From Actinotalea sp. JY-7876 (lineage in GTDB: Bacteria; Actinomycetota; Actinomycetes; Actinomycetales; Cellulomonadaceae), in contig NZ_CP059493.1 in assembly GCF_014042015.1 (NCBI RefSeq), positions 1,302,001-1,366,000 on the forward strand: a DNA stretch of 64,000 bases. Direction: 5' to 3'. Shown in pieces: positions 1 to 9,105 of this stretch (position 1 is the stretch's first letter; every line of letters begins with the position of its first letter). Position numbers and translations under genes: made by a program. The notes under the pieces are model-generated. The model saw only the letters and a list, made by a program, of their open reading frames with translations, was not told where the DNA came from and did no database searches.

Positions 1-123
1 GCCATCAGCGGGCGCTCGGCGTCGGGTTCTGCTGCACCACGGCAGCATGACCGCTGCTCCGGACCCGTGTCGAACCGGCCCCGGGCGTCGCGCGGCGTCG
101 CCGCGAGCCCGCGCGGGCCGCCC
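1..123. other. Left edge, no gene recognised
   Basis: These bases precede the 3' end of the azlD-like gene. I see no recognisable protein fragment on either strand; the short open frames here are by-products of high GC content. The stretch may contain the transcription end of the minus-strand gabD-azlC-azlD operon, but I see no convincing hairpin with a T-tract. Confidence 0.4.
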
Positions 124-441
124 TCACAGGGCGCGGAGCACCGCCGCGACGACCGCCGCGAGCACCACGACGACGATGAAGGGCGCCCGCAGCGCGAGCG
201 CGACGGCCGCGACCGCGACCGCGACGAGCCGCGCGTCGACGATGACCGCCGAGTCGGTGGTGGTGAAGGTCTGCACCGCGACGAGCGCGGCGAGCAGCGC
301 GACCGTCACGAGTCCGGCCACCCGCGCGACGCGCGGCTGCTCCAGCCAGTGGGTCGGCACGCGGTGGCCGAGCAGCTTGGTGGCGAAGCAGAGGGCGGCG
401 GCCGCCAGCACCGCCACCCAGGTCGCGGCGTAGGGGCTCAC
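124..441 (-). CDS. azlD: AzlD family branched-chain amino acid export subunit
   Basis: A 105-residue, very hydrophobic protein with about four membrane segments and almost no soluble part, the expected size for the small AzlD subunit. It partners with AzlC, encoded immediately upstream, to export branched-chain amino acids across the plasma membrane (family knowledge). The GTG start is chosen because it overlaps the azlC stop as GTGA, the coupling used at many junctions in this window. It is the last gene of the operon gabD-azlC-azlD. The substrate is inferred from the family only; related pairs can move other amino acids or analogues. Confidence 0.88.
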   Translation of the reverse strand: MSPYAATWVAVLAAAALCFATKLLGHRVPTHWLEQPRVARVAGLVTVALLAALVAVQTFTTTDSAVIVDARLVAVAVAAVALALRAPFIVVVVLAAVVAAVLRAL

Positions 442-1196
442 GCGTGCCCTCCCGGGTCGGTCGCGGGTCGTGCCGGTGCGCGCAGGCGCGGGCCGGGGTC
501 GCGCCAGCCGAGGACCACGGCGACGACGGCCGCGGCGAGCACCGGGACGCCCGCGGGTGCGACAGGGGTCAGCGCGAGCGCGACGACGGCCGCTCCGGCC
601 GCGACGACCTGGGCGGCCCGGCTCGCGAGGCGGGGCCAGAGCAGCCCGAGGAACGCGGCGGCCGCCGCCGCGTCCAGCCCCCAGCGCCGCGGGTCGCCGA
701 GGGCGTCGCCCACGACGGCGCCCACGACCGTGAACAGGTTCCAGAGCACGAGCACGCCCAGCCCGGCCCACCAGAACCCGACGCGCGCGAGCGTCGGCGT
801 CGGCTGCGCGGTGGCCACCGCCGTCGACTCGTCGATCGTCACGTGGGCGGCGGCCAGCCGCCGCAGCCCTGCGTAGCGCAGCAGGGGCGCAAGGACGGCG
901 CCGTACAGCGCGTTGCGGGCACCGAGGAGGACGGCGGTCGCCACCGCGGCCCCGCCGGCGCCGCCCGCACCGAGGACGCCGACGAAGGCGAACTGGGAGC
1001 CGCCCGTGAACATCAGCAGGCTCAGGGCCATGGTCTGCCAGAGGTCGAGACCCGCGGCGACGGACAGGGCGCCGAACGAGATCCCGTAGACGCCCGTCGC
1101 CGCGGCGACGGACAGCGCCTGGCGGACGGCGGCACGGCGCGCGACGTCGTCGGGCCCGGGTCCGTCGTGCGCAGGGCGTGGGGGAGTGCGGGTCAC
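438..1196 (-). CDS. azlC: AzlC family branched-chain amino acid permease
   Basis: A 252-residue integral membrane protein. The N-terminal region carries the AzlC signature (residues ~26-75, with GVYGISFGALSVAAGL followed by a hydrophobic helix and FTGGSQFAFVGVLGAGG), and a later DEST motif is typical of the family. About seven membrane helices are visible. It forms an exporter with AzlD just downstream. The GTG start overlaps the stop of the upstream aldehyde dehydrogenase (GTGA), so the three genes are probably co-transcribed and translationally coupled. Why a GABA-type dehydrogenase should be coupled to a branched-chain exporter is not evident from the sequence. Confidence 0.9.
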   Translation of the reverse strand: MTRTPPRPAHDGPGPDDVARRAAVRQALSVAAATGVYGISFGALSVAAGLDLWQTMALSLLMFTGGSQFAFVGVLGAGGAGGAAVATAVLLGARNALYGAVLAPLLRYAGLRRLAAAHVTIDESTAVATAQPTPTLARVGFWWAGLGVLVLWNLFTVVGAVVGDALGDPRRWGLDAAAAAAFLGLLWPRLASRAAQVVAAGAAVVALALTPVAPAGVPVLAAAVVAVVLGWRDPGPRLRAPARPATDPGGHA

Positions 1197-2683
1197 AGCG
1201 CGACGTAGACGGTCTCGAGGTACTCCTCGATGCCGGCCTCGCCACCCTCGCGCCCGAGCCCGGACTGCTTCACGCCGCCGAAGGGCGCGCTCGCGTCGGA
1301 CACCATGCCGCGGTTGATCCCGATCATCCCGGCCTCGACGCCCTCGGCGACGCGCAGGGCGCGGGAGACGTCGCGCGTGTAGGCGTACGCGACGAGGCCG
1401 AACTGCGTGGCGTTAGCGAGCGCGAGCGCCTCGTCCTCGGAGGTGAAGGTGACGACCGGCGCCACCGGGCCGAAGATCTCCTCCCGGACGGCGCGCGTCC
1501 CGGGGTCCACGCCCGCCAGCACGGTGGGCGCGAAGAAGTGGCCTCGCAGCGCGGCGTCGTCGGGCCGCCCGCCGCCCGTGGTGACGCGGGCGCCGGCGTC
1601 GAGCGCCTCGGCGACGACCTCACCGACGCGGTCCACCGCGCGCGCCTCGATGAGCGGGCCGACGGTGACCCCCTCGCGGTGGCCCGGGCCGACGACCAGC
1701 CGCTCGAACGCGGCCGTCAGCCCGGCGGTGAACTCGGCCGCGACGGACTCGTGCACGAGGAAGCGGTTGGCGGCCACGCACGTCTGGCCGGCGTTGCGCA
1801 TCTTGGCGGCGACCGCGCCCTCGACCGCGGCCGGCACGTCCGCGTCCTCGAACACGAGGAAGGGCGCGTTGCCGCCCAGCTCCATCGACGTGCGGAGCAC
1901 TCCGTCGGCCGCGCCGCGCAGCAGGATCCGCCCCACCTCGGTCGAGCCGGTGAACGACAGCTTGCGCAGCCGGGCATCCGCCAGGAGCGGCTCGACCAGC
2001 GCGGACGACGACGACGTCGGCACGACGTTCACGATGCCGGTCGGCAGGCCGCGCTCGGCGAGCACCTCGCGGACGACCTCGGCGAAGAACGCCGTCGTCA
2101 GCGGCGTCAGGGCGGCGGGCTTGACGACGACCGGGCAGCCCGCGGCCAGGGCCGGCGCGATCTTGCGCGTGGCCATCGCGAGCGGGAAGTTCCACGGCGT
2201 GATGAGCAGCGCGGGCCCGACCGGGCGGCGGAGGACCAGCTGGTGGTTCGCCCCGCCGGGCGCCGTGCGCGCCAGGCCGCCCACGCGGACGGCCTGCTCG
2301 GAGTACCACCGCACGAACTCGGCGCCGTAGGCCACCTCGGCGCGCGACTCGGCGAGCGGCTTGCCGCCCTCGGCGGTGATGAGGTCCGCGACCTCGTCGG
2401 TGCGCGCCACGAGGCGGTCGAAGACGGTCCGGAGCACGTCCGACCGCTCGCGCGGCGAGGTCGCCGCCCACGCCGGCAGCGCCGCGTCCGCGGCCGTCAG
2501 CGCCGCGAGCCCGTCCTGCGGCGAGCCGTCGGCGACCTCGGCGAGCAGGTCGCCGGTCGCCGGGTCGTGGACGTCGAAGGTCCGCCCGGTCGAGGCCTCG
2601 CGCCACGCGCCGCCCACGAGCACGCCCGTGGGCACGTCGAGCGGGAGGCTGCCGGACCGCGCGACCAGCTGCACGTTCGCCAT
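1193..2683 (-). CDS. gabD: NAD(P)-dependent succinate-semialdehyde dehydrogenase
   Basis: A 496-residue aldehyde dehydrogenase. The cofactor/anchor motif [10 protein letters not shown] is near residue 155, the general-base glutamate lies in MELGGNAP near residue 268, and the catalytic Cys302 sits in [11 protein letters not shown]. The C-terminal [14 protein letters not shown] motif is characteristic of the GabD group, which oxidises succinate semialdehyde to succinate in GABA degradation; other semialdehydes are possible. I chose the ATG at 2683 rather than upstream ATGs in the same frame because the homologous part begins right there and the extension would run into the thyA promoter. It is divergent from thyA with a gap of about 50 bp and heads the gabD-azlC-azlD operon. 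Confidence 0.88.
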   Translation of the reverse strand: MANVQLVARSGSLPLDVPTGVLVGGAWREASTGRTFDVHDPATGDLLAEVADGSPQDGLAALTAADAALPAWAATSPRERSDVLRTVFDRLVARTDEVADLITAEGGKPLAESRAEVAYGAEFVRWYSEQAVRVGGLARTAPGGANHQLVLRRPVGPALLITPWNFPLAMATRKIAPALAAGCPVVVKPAALTPLTTAFFAEVVREVLAERGLPTGIVNVVPTSSSSALVEPLLADARLRKLSFTGSTEVGRILLRGAADGVLRTSMELGGNAPFLVFEDADVPAAVEGAVAAKMRNAGQTCVAANRFLVHESVAAEFTAGLTAAFERLVVGPGHREGVTVGPLIEARAVDRVGEVVAEALDAGARVTTGGGRPDDAALRGHFFAPTVLAGVDPGTRAVREEIFGPVAPVVTFTSEDEALALANATQFGLVAYAYTRDVSRALRVAEGVEAGMIGINRGMVSDASAPFGGVKQSGLGREGGEAGIEEYLETVYVAL

Positions 2684-2735
2684 GGCGCCAGTATGGCCCT
2701 GGGAGCGGGTCGCGGCGGCCCCTACGATGAGCGCC

Positions 2736-3539
2736 ATGGCGCCCGTCCCCACCCCCTACGAGGACCTGCTGCGGCACGTGCTCGAGCACGGCACCCCCAA
2801 GGCGGACCGCACGGGGACGGGGACGCGCAGCGTCTTCGGCCACCAGATGCGCTTCGACCTGCGCGAGGGCTTCCCCCTCGTCACGACGAAGCGCGTGCAC
2901 GTGCGCTCGATCGTCCTCGAGCTGCTGTGGTTCCTGCGCGGCGAGTCGAACGTGCGCTGGCTCCAGGAGCAGGGCGTGACGATCTGGGACGAGTGGGCGG
3001 CGCCGGACGGCGAGCTCGGCCCGGTCTACGGGGTCCAGTGGCGCTCGTGGCCCACGCCCGACGGCGGCCACGTGGACCAGATCACCCAGGTGATCGACCA
3101 GATCCGCCGCGACCCCGACTCGCGCCGGCTCATCGTCTCCGCCTGGAACGTCGCCGACATCCCGCGGATGGCGCTCGCGCCGTGCCACGCCTTCTTCCAG
3201 TTCCACGTCGCCGACGGCCGGCTCTCGTGCCAGCTCTACCAGCGCAGCGCGGACCTCTTCCTCGGCGTCCCGTTCAACATCGCGTCCTACGCGCTGCTGA
3301 CGCACATGGTGGCCCAGCAGACGGATCTCGAGGTCGGCGACCTCGTGTGGACCGGCGGTGACTGCCACATCTACGACAACCACGTCGAGCAGGTCCGCGA
3401 GCAGCTCTCGCGCGAGCCGTTCGCGCCGCCGCGGCTCGAGCTGCGCCGTGCGCCGTCGATCCTCGACTACGCCTACGACGACGTGCAGGTCGTCGACTAC
3501 CGGCACCACCCCGCCATCAAGGCCCCGGTCGCCGTCTGA
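2736..3539 (+). CDS. thyA: Thymidylate synthase ThyA
   Basis: A 267-residue classical thymidylate synthase that makes dTMP from dUMP with methylene-tetrahydrofolate. It contains the N-terminal [17 protein letters not shown] motif, the [13 protein letters not shown] segment, catalytic Cys150 in [11 protein letters not shown], and the [17 protein letters not shown] substrate-binding region. An alternative in-frame ATG lies nine bases upstream at 2727; the length from 2736 is close to the E. coli enzyme (264 aa). Its stop overlaps the start of folA by one base (TGATG), so synthesis of dTMP and regeneration of the dihydrofolate it produces are directly coupled. Confidence 0.97.
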   Translation: MAPVPTPYEDLLRHVLEHGTPKADRTGTGTRSVFGHQMRFDLREGFPLVTTKRVHVRSIVLELLWFLRGESNVRWLQEQGVTIWDEWAAPDGELGPVYGVQWRSWPTPDGGHVDQITQVIDQIRRDPDSRRLIVSAWNVADIPRMALAPCHAFFQFHVADGRLSCQLYQRSADLFLGVPFNIASYALLTHMVAQQTDLEVGDLVWTGGDCHIYDNHVEQVREQLSREPFAPPRLELRRAPSILDYAYDDVQVVDYRHHPAIKAPVAV

Positions 3540-4093
3540 TGGCGGGACGACCCGCGTCGATCGGCCTCATCTGGGCCCAGTCGGCCGACCGCTGCATCGG
3601 GCGCGACGGCGACCTGCCGTGGCACCTGCCCGAGGACCAGGCCCACTTCCGCGAGATCACCACCGGCAGCCCGGTGATCATGGGGCGTCGGACGTGGGAG
3701 TCGCTCCCGGAGCGGTTCCGTCCCCTGCCGGGGCGCCGCAACGTCGTCCTGAGCCGGCAGCCCGGCCTCGAGCTGGACGGCGCCGACGTCGTGCCCGACG
3801 TCGCCGCGGCGGCCGCGCTCGCCGCGGGGGTCACGGCGTGGGTCATCGGCGGCGAGCAGGTCTACACGCAGTTCCTGCCGCTCGCCGATCGCATCGAGAT
3901 GACGCAGATCGACGTCATGGTGCAGGGCGACACGCGTGCGCCGACCCTGGACCGGGGATGGCGGCTCGCCACCCGGTCGCCGCACGAGGGGTGGCACACG
4001 TCACGCACGGGCCTGCGCTACCGGTTCCTCAGCTTCGTCCGGGAGTCGGGCGGGGACGGACTCCCGGAGCAGCGTCGGACCCCATCGCGGTAG
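3539..4093 (+). CDS. folA: Dihydrofolate reductase
   Basis: A 184-residue dihydrofolate reductase that reduces dihydrofolate to tetrahydrofolate with NADPH. It shows the N-terminal IGRDGDLPWHLPEDQ loop, the MGRRTWESLP motif, LPGRRNVVLSR, and the WVIGGEQVY nucleotide-binding segment. It overlaps thyA by one base, and thyA-folA is a classical pair. The C-terminal ~15 residues (GGDGLPEQRRTPSR) are a polar tail beyond the usual fold. dapA follows ten bases later. Confidence 0.96.
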   Translation: MAGRPASIGLIWAQSADRCIGRDGDLPWHLPEDQAHFREITTGSPVIMGRRTWESLPERFRPLPGRRNVVLSRQPGLELDGADVVPDVAAAAALAAGVTAWVIGGEQVYTQFLPLADRIEMTQIDVMVQGDTRAPTLDRGWRLATRSPHEGWHTSRTGLRYRFLSFVRESGGDGLPEQRRTPSR

Positions 4094-4102
4094 TTTGCTG
4101 CC

Positions 4103-5023
4103 ATGGCCCCCACGACTCCCGACGCAGCGGCGACGCCCACGCGACCGTTCGGAGCCCTCCTCACCGCGATGGTGACCCCGATGTCGCCGGACGGCAGCGT
4201 CGACCTCGACGCCGCCGCGCGGCTCGCGACGCACCTCGTCGACCACGGGCACGACGGCCTCGTGCTCAACGGCACCACCGGCGAGGCGCCGACCACCCAC
4301 GCGCCCGAGAAGGCCGACCTCATCCGCGCGGTCGTCGACGCGGTCGGCGACCGCGCCGTGGTCGTGGCCGGTGCCGGGTCCAACGACACCGCGCACGCCG
4401 TCCGCATGGCCGAGCAGGCCGCCGAGGCGGGAGCCCACGGGCTCCTCGTCGTGACCCCGTACTACTCGCGCCCGTCACAGGAGGGGATCTACCAGCACAC
4501 GGTCGCCGTCGCCGACGCGACCGACCTGCCGGTGATGCTCTACGACGTGCCGGCACGGACCGGGGTGCGCTACAGCCTCGCGACGCTCGAGCGGCTGGCG
4601 GCCCACGACCGGGTCGTCGCCGTCAAGGACGCGACGGGCGACGTCGTCGGCGCGCTCCGCGCCATCGAGGCGACGGGCCTGGCGTACTACTCGGGCGACG
4701 ACGCCTTCCTGCTCCCCTTCCTCGCCGTCGGCGGGGTCGGCCTCGTGGGCATGGCGTCGCACCTCGTCGGTGACGAGCTCGCCGCGGTGATCCGCGCCGT
4801 GGACGCCGGCGACCTGACCACGGCACGCGAGACCTTCGTCTCGACGCTGCCGATGATCGACCTGGTCTGCGGCAGCGGCAACGGCGCGCTGCGGTCCAAG
4901 CTCTCGCTCGCGCTGCTCGGGTTGATCCCGAGCGCGACGATGCGCCTTCCCCAGGCCGCGCCCGACGACGAGGAGGTCGCCCAGGTCCGGGCGGCCCTCG
5001 TCGCGGCCGGCCGTCTCGACTGA
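4103..5023 (+). CDS. dapA: 4-hydroxy-tetrahydrodipicolinate synthase
   Basis: A 306-residue TIM-barrel enzyme condensing pyruvate with aspartate semialdehyde, the first committed step of lysine and diaminopimelate synthesis. It has NGTTGEAPTT near residue 55, the YYSRPSQEGIYQH segment, LYDVPARTG with the conserved tyrosine region, and the Schiff-base lysine K175 in VAVKDATGD. Gene order thyA-folA-dapA-rnj-ftsK is the conserved actinobacterial arrangement. dapF, a later step of the same pathway, is also in this window at 32.5 kb but in a different operon. Confidence 0.96.
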   Translation: MAPTTPDAAATPTRPFGALLTAMVTPMSPDGSVDLDAAARLATHLVDHGHDGLVLNGTTGEAPTTHAPEKADLIRAVVDAVGDRAVVVAGAGSNDTAHAVRMAEQAAEAGAHGLLVVTPYYSRPSQEGIYQHTVAVADATDLPVMLYDVPARTGVRYSLATLERLAAHDRVVAVKDATGDVVGALRAIEATGLAYYSGDDAFLLPFLAVGGVGLVGMASHLVGDELAAVIRAVDAGDLTTARETFVSTLPMIDLVCGSGNGALRSKLSLALLGLIPSATMRLPQAAPDDEEVAQVRAALVAAGRLD

Positions 5024-5035
5024 CCCGGAGGTCTG

Positions 5036-6721
5036 ATGTCCCACCCCCACCCCGAGCTCGGGGCCCCGCCCGCACTGCCCGCGGGCGCGCTGCGCATCGT
5101 GGCGCTCGGCGGCCTCGGCGAGGTCGGCCGCAACATGGCCGTCCTGGAGTACGACGGTCGCCTGCTCGTGATCGACTGCGGGGTCCTGTTCCCCGAGGAC
5201 CACCAGCCGGGCGTCGACCTGATCCTGCCCGACTTCGAGTACATCGCCGACCGCCTCGGCGACATCGAGGCCGTCGTGCTCACGCACGGGCACGAGGACC
5301 ACATCGGCGCCGTGCCGTACCTGCTGCGCATGCGCCCCGACATCCCCCTGGTCGGCTCGCAGCTCACGCTCGCGTTCGTCGAGGCGAAGCTCAAGGAGCA
5401 CCGCATCAACCCCGTGACCCGCGTGGTCAAGGAGGGGCAGGTCGAGACCTACGGCGTCTTCGAGTGCGAGTTCGTCGCGGTCAACCACTCCATCCCGGAC
5501 GCGCTGGCGGTCGCCGTGCGCACCGGTGCCGGCACGGTGCTCCACACCGGTGACTTCAAGATGGACCAGCTGCCCCTCGACGGGCGGATCACCGACCTGC
5601 GCGCCTTCGCGCGGCTCGGCGAGGCGGGCGTGGACCTGTTCATGGTCGACTCCACCAACGCCGAGGTACCCGGGTTCACCACCAGCGAGCGGGACATCGG
5701 CCCCGTCCTGGACTCGGTCTTCGCGGCGGCGGACCAGCGCGTCATCGTGGCGTCGTTCTCCTCGCACGTGCACCGCGTCCAGCAGGTGCTCGAGGCCGCC
5801 CACGCGCACGGCCGCAAGGTCGCCCTCGTGGGGCGCTCGATGGTGCGCAACATGACCATCGCGTCGGAGCTGGGCTACCTCACCGTGCCCGAGGGCGTGC
5901 TCGTCGACGTCAAGGCCGTCGACGCCCTGCCGCCGCACGAGGTCGTGCTCATGTGCACCGGCTCGCAGGGCGAGCCCATGGCGGCGCTGTCCCGGATGGC
6001 CAACCGCGACCACCGCGTCGAGGTCGGCCACGGCGACACCGTGATCCTCGCGTCCTCGCTCATCCCGGGCAACGAGAACGCGGTGTTCCGCGTCATCAAC
6101 GGCCTGATGCGCCTCGGGGCGAAGGTCGTGCACCAGGGCAACGCCCGCGTGCACGTCTCGGGCCACGCGAGCGCCGGCGAGCTGACCTACTGCTACAACA
6201 TCCTGCGGCCGCGCAACGTCATGCCGGTCCACGGCGAGGTGCGCCACCTGGTGGCCAACGCGGCGATCGCCGTGCGCACGGGTGTCCCCGCCGACCGCGT
6301 CGTGCTGGCCGAGGACGGCGTCGTCGTCGACCTCGTCGACGGTCGCGCGCGCGTCGTGGGCGCGGTCCCGTGCGGGTACGTGTACGTCGACGGCTCGAGC
6401 GTCGGCACCATCACGGACGCCGAGCTCAAGGACCGCCGGATCCTGGGCGAGGAGGGCTTCATCTCGATCTTCGCGGTGGTCGACTCCGCGACGGGCAAGG
6501 TCATCGCCGGCCCGCAGATCCACGCCCGCGGGTTCGCCGAGGACGAGGCGGTCTTCCAGACCATCCAGCCCGAGGTCGCGCGCGCGATCGAGGAGGCGGC
6601 CTCGACGGGGACGGTGGACACCCACCAGCTCCAGCAGGTCGTGCGCCGCGTCGTCGGGCGGTGGGTCTCGGGTCGCCTGCGGCGGCGCCCGATGATCATC
6701 CCGGTGGTCGTCGAGGCCTGA
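5036..6721 (+). CDS. rnj: Ribonuclease J
   Basis: A 561-residue metallo-beta-lactamase/beta-CASP ribonuclease. The zinc motif HxHxDH is at H84-H86-D88-H89 (THGHEDHIGA), further ligands are seen in NHSIPDA and HTGDFK, and the beta-CASP domain has the CTGSQGEPMAAL and HVSGHAS motifs. RNase J acts as a 5'-3' exonuclease and endonuclease in mRNA decay and rRNA maturation. The start follows a GGAGGT ribosome-binding site 12 bases after dapA. Its stop is only six bases from the stop of the converging YcaQ-like gene. A second RNA-decay enzyme, RNase Y, is encoded at 23 kb. Confidence 0.95.
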   Translation: MSHPHPELGAPPALPAGALRIVALGGLGEVGRNMAVLEYDGRLLVIDCGVLFPEDHQPGVDLILPDFEYIADRLGDIEAVVLTHGHEDHIGAVPYLLRMRPDIPLVGSQLTLAFVEAKLKEHRINPVTRVVKEGQVETYGVFECEFVAVNHSIPDALAVAVRTGAGTVLHTGDFKMDQLPLDGRITDLRAFARLGEAGVDLFMVDSTNAEVPGFTTSERDIGPVLDSVFAAADQRVIVASFSSHVHRVQQVLEAAHAHGRKVALVGRSMVRNMTIASELGYLTVPEGVLVDVKAVDALPPHEVVLMCTGSQGEPMAALSRMANRDHRVEVGHGDTVILASSLIPGNENAVFRVINGLMRLGAKVVHQGNARVHVSGHASAGELTYCYNILRPRNVMPVHGEVRHLVANAAIAVRTGVPADRVVLAEDGVVVDLVDGRARVVGAVPCGYVYVDGSSVGTITDAELKDRRILGEEGFISIFAVVDSATGKVIAGPQIHARGFAEDEAVFQTIQPEVARAIEEAASTGTVDTHQLQQVVRRVVGRWVSGRLRRRPMIIPVVVEA

Positions 6722-6727
6722 CCCGGC

Positions 6728-7906
6728 TCACTCCGCGCGGCCGGCGTAGCGCAGGCCGCGGAACGTCGCGAGGCGCTCCGCCTCGTCGTCGACGGCGGCG
6801 TCCAGGTCCGGCGCCCGTCGGTCCCACGGGACCGACGGGCGCACCTGGAGCCGCAGGCTCGACCCGGTGGCGCGCGGCCGCCAGGTCCCGACGACCTCGC
6901 CGCCGCGCAGCACGGCGCCCGGCCGTCCCAGGGCCCGCCACAGGTCCGAGCGTGCGGCGGCGTCCGGGACGAGCAGCTCGCGGTCCCGGGCCTGGAGGAA
7001 CGGGTCCGACGGTCCGAGCAGGTGGACGCGCGCCGGACCGGCGGGCGCCTCCCGCGCGCGCTCCAGCGCGTCGAGGTCGCCGGCGAGCAGCCACCGCCGC
7101 TCGCCCTCGAGATCGACCTCGGCCAGCTCGTCGGCGAGCGACGCCCAGTGCCGCCGCACGTCGGCCACCGGGGCCTCGAGGTGCGCCGCGACGTCCGCGG
7201 GTCGCGCGGGGCCGTGGAGGTGGAGGTAGGCCCGGACGGTGTCCAGGCGGGCCGGGACGTCGCGGTCCCGCGGCTCGGCCGCGACGAGGGCGGGCAGGGC
7301 GTCCAGGTGCCCGCGCCAGCCGGCCACCGGCGTCAGGACGGGCGGCGACGTCCGCGGCTCGAGCTCGAGGCCGGCGTGCAGCGCCGCGAGCCGGAACAGC
7401 GACTCGTGGGTGTGCGTCGTCCCGCACGCGGCGCACCACCGCACGTACGCCTGCGGGAGCAGGGGCGTCAGCCGGGAGGAGACCTCGCCCTTCGCCGTCG
7501 GTCCGGTGGTGACCTCGCGCATCGCGCGGCCGACGACGACGAGCGCGTCCGTCGCGCTCTGCCCGTCCGCCACGAGGGGCGCCGCGGCGCTCTGCAGGCG
7601 GCGACGTGCGTCCTCCTCGGAGAACGGCGCGAGCGCGCGGGCGGCCGCGGGGAGGTCGGCCCGGCGGTAGACGTGCGGCGCCCCGCGCAGCGTCCACGCC
7701 AGGGCGAGATCGCGTCCGAGTCCCGCGTCCACGGGTGCGCCGCGCACGGCGAGCGCCCAGGCGGCGGCGTCGGCGCCGGTGTCCTGGACGCCCGCGTCCA
7801 GGACGTCCAGACGGTCCCGCCGCCCCCGGGCGTCGAGGTCGAGTCCCTGGGCGGCGGCACGGCGGCGCAGCGCCTGCCCCCGCGACGCCGTCGCCCCGTC
7901 GGTCAT
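6728..7906 (-). CDS. Winged-helix DNA-binding protein of the YcaQ/AlkZ superfamily
   Basis: A 392-residue soluble protein resembling the HTH_42 (COG3214) family, which includes the crosslink-repair DNA glycosylases AlkZ/YcaQ. Visible family features are an N-terminal helix with GVQDT (Q41-D42-T43), LAWTLRGAPHVYRRADL near residue 70, VRWCAACGTTHTHESLFRLA in the middle, and a C-terminal VLRGGEVVGTWRPR segment. The two-glutamine QxQ motif linked to glycosylase activity in AlkZ is not obvious here; only one Gln is present. Activity on damaged DNA is therefore unproven. It converges on rnj with a six-base gap. Confidence 0.72.
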   Translation of the reverse strand: MTDGATASRGQALRRRAAAQGLDLDARGRRDRLDVLDAGVQDTGADAAAWALAVRGAPVDAGLGRDLALAWTLRGAPHVYRRADLPAAARALAPFSEEDARRRLQSAAAPLVADGQSATDALVVVGRAMREVTTGPTAKGEVSSRLTPLLPQAYVRWCAACGTTHTHESLFRLAALHAGLELEPRTSPPVLTPVAGWRGHLDALPALVAAEPRDRDVPARLDTVRAYLHLHGPARPADVAAHLEAPVADVRRHWASLADELAEVDLEGERRWLLAGDLDALERAREAPAGPARVHLLGPSDPFLQARDRELLVPDAAARSDLWRALGRPGAVLRGGEVVGTWRPRATGSSLRLQVRPSVPWDRRAPDLDAAVDDEAERLATFRGLRYAGRAE

Positions 7907-7965
7907 GGCTGCGCCCCTCGCCTCCCGCGTCCCTGCCACGAGCGTGCCACCGGCGGCCGACGCTG

Positions 7966-8547
7966 TCAGGGGGCGGCGGGCGGAGGTCCGAGGATCGCCG
8001 GGCCGACCGTGCGCAGCAGCCGCCGGTACCGGGCCGCGCGCTCGTCCGGCGTGCCCGGGAGCAGGCCGGCGAGCTCGAGCGAGACCAGGCCGTGGACGTG
8101 CCCCCACAGCGCGAGCGCCGGCTCGGTGGCGTCTGCGGGCCCGGGCGGGAGCGCGCGCGCGACGGCGCCCCGCAGCACGTCGAACGTGGGCAGGTCGACG
8201 GCCGCGCCGAGCGGGGCGCGCTCGAACATCACGCGGTAGAAGTGTGGCTCGGCGAGCGCGCTCGTCCGGTAGGCGAGGCCCAGCGCGAGCAGGTCGGCGG
8301 CGGGGTCGTCGGTGCGCGCCGCGCGGGCGAGGTGGTCCGCGAAGCGGCGGAAGGCCTCGTCGGCGACCGCGGCGAGCAGCGCGTCGCGGCTCCCGAAGAG
8401 CGCGTAGACGGCGGAGGCCGACGTCCCGGCGCGCCGTGCGACGTCGCGCACGGTCACCGCGTCCTGGCCGCCCGCCGCGATGACCTCCGAGGCGGTCTCG
8501 AGCAGGCGCACCCGCAGCGCGTCGTCGTGGAGCCGGGGCCGGGGCAC
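7966..8547 (-). CDS. TetR family transcriptional regulator
   Basis: A 193-residue repressor-type protein. An N-terminal TetR helix-turn-helix lies at residues ~10-56 (VTVRDVARRAGTSASAVYALFGSRDAL) and the C-terminal ligand domain contains WGHVHGLVSLELAG, typical of WHG-type TetR proteins. It is divergent from the membrane-protein gene at 8631, and a palindrome (8581-8602) lies between them, so I infer autoregulation and control of that neighbour. The ligand is unknown. Confidence 0.88.
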   Translation of the reverse strand: MPRPRLHDDALRVRLLETASEVIAAGGQDAVTVRDVARRAGTSASAVYALFGSRDALLAAVADEAFRRFADHLARAARTDDPAADLLALGLAYRTSALAEPHFYRVMFERAPLGAAVDLPTFDVLRGAVARALPPGPADATEPALALWGHVHGLVSLELAGLLPGTPDERAARYRRLLRTVGPAILGPPPAAP

Positions 8548-8580
8548 GCCGCGATCCTACGGTCTTGACCGCCCGAGCAG

Positions 8581-8602
8581 AACGATGTTTTATAACAGTG
8601 TT
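8581..8602. promoter_or_regulatory. Probable TetR operator
   Basis: An imperfect 22-bp palindrome (16 of 22 positions symmetric) centred on TGTTTTATAACA, lying between the divergent tetR and membrane-protein genes. It is conspicuously AT-rich in this GC-rich sequence. A TTGACC element at 8565-8570 and a TTTTAT element at 8588-8593 (17 bp apart) suggest that the operator overlaps the -10 of the rightward promoter. Confidence 0.6.
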
Positions 8603-8630
8603 CGCATTCGCAGCGACGTCGGGGGGACCG

Positions 8631-9041
8631 ATGCTCGAGCTCAGCCAGGCCGCCGGCGCGACGGCGGGAGTCGTCCTCCTGACCGTGGTCGCGATCGAGT
8701 CGGGCGGCGCGTTCCTCACCGCGGTCGTCACGGGCCGGGTCCCGGCGACCTCCTTCCAGACGAGCTTCTACCGGGCGGGGCACGCCCACGCCGGGGTCCT
8801 GGTCACGCTCGGGCTCGTCTGCGTGCTCCTGGGCGAGGCGACCGACCTCGACGGGTTCTGGCGCTGGCTCGGTCAGACCGGCGTGCTCGTCGCCGCCGTG
8901 CTCATGCCGGCCGGGTTCTTCCTCTCGGCGCACGGCCCGGGCCGCGACCGGCCGAACCGCTGGGTGGTGCTCCTGCCCGTGGGCGCGGTGGTCCTCGCCG
9001 CCGGCGTCGTCACGCTCGGCGTGGGGCTCCTGGCGACCTAG
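8631..9041 (+). CDS. Small four-helix membrane protein, function unknown
   Basis: A 136-residue protein with four predicted membrane helices (approximately residues 8-30, 45-66, 73-95 and 107-134). The third-helix loop carries [14 protein letters not shown], with two closely spaced histidines inside a membrane segment, which could bind metal or haem but this is speculation. The ATG follows a GGGGGGAC ribosome-binding site. It is divergent from, and probably controlled by, the TetR gene. I do not recognise a characterised family. Confidence 0.7.
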   Translation: MLELSQAAGATAGVVLLTVVAIESGGAFLTAVVTGRVPATSFQTSFYRAGHAHAGVLVTLGLVCVLLGEATDLDGFWRWLGQTGVLVAAVLMPAGFFLSAHGPGRDRPNRWVVLLPVGAVVLAAGVVTLGVGLLAT

Positions 9042-9105
9042 GTCACCCCGACACCGCCGCACGCGCCTCCCCGGGCGGGTCGGGTGCGGCAGGTACGTTG
9101 GCAGC

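Noticed and set aside
1178-3361. A 727-codon plus-strand frame across gabD and thyA
   Set aside because: It lies antisense to gabD and out of frame with thyA; no recognisable domain.
8631-9041. Assigning the small membrane protein as a haem or cytochrome subunit because of GHAHAG
   Set aside because: Two histidines in a helix are not enough, and I cannot place it in a known haem protein family.
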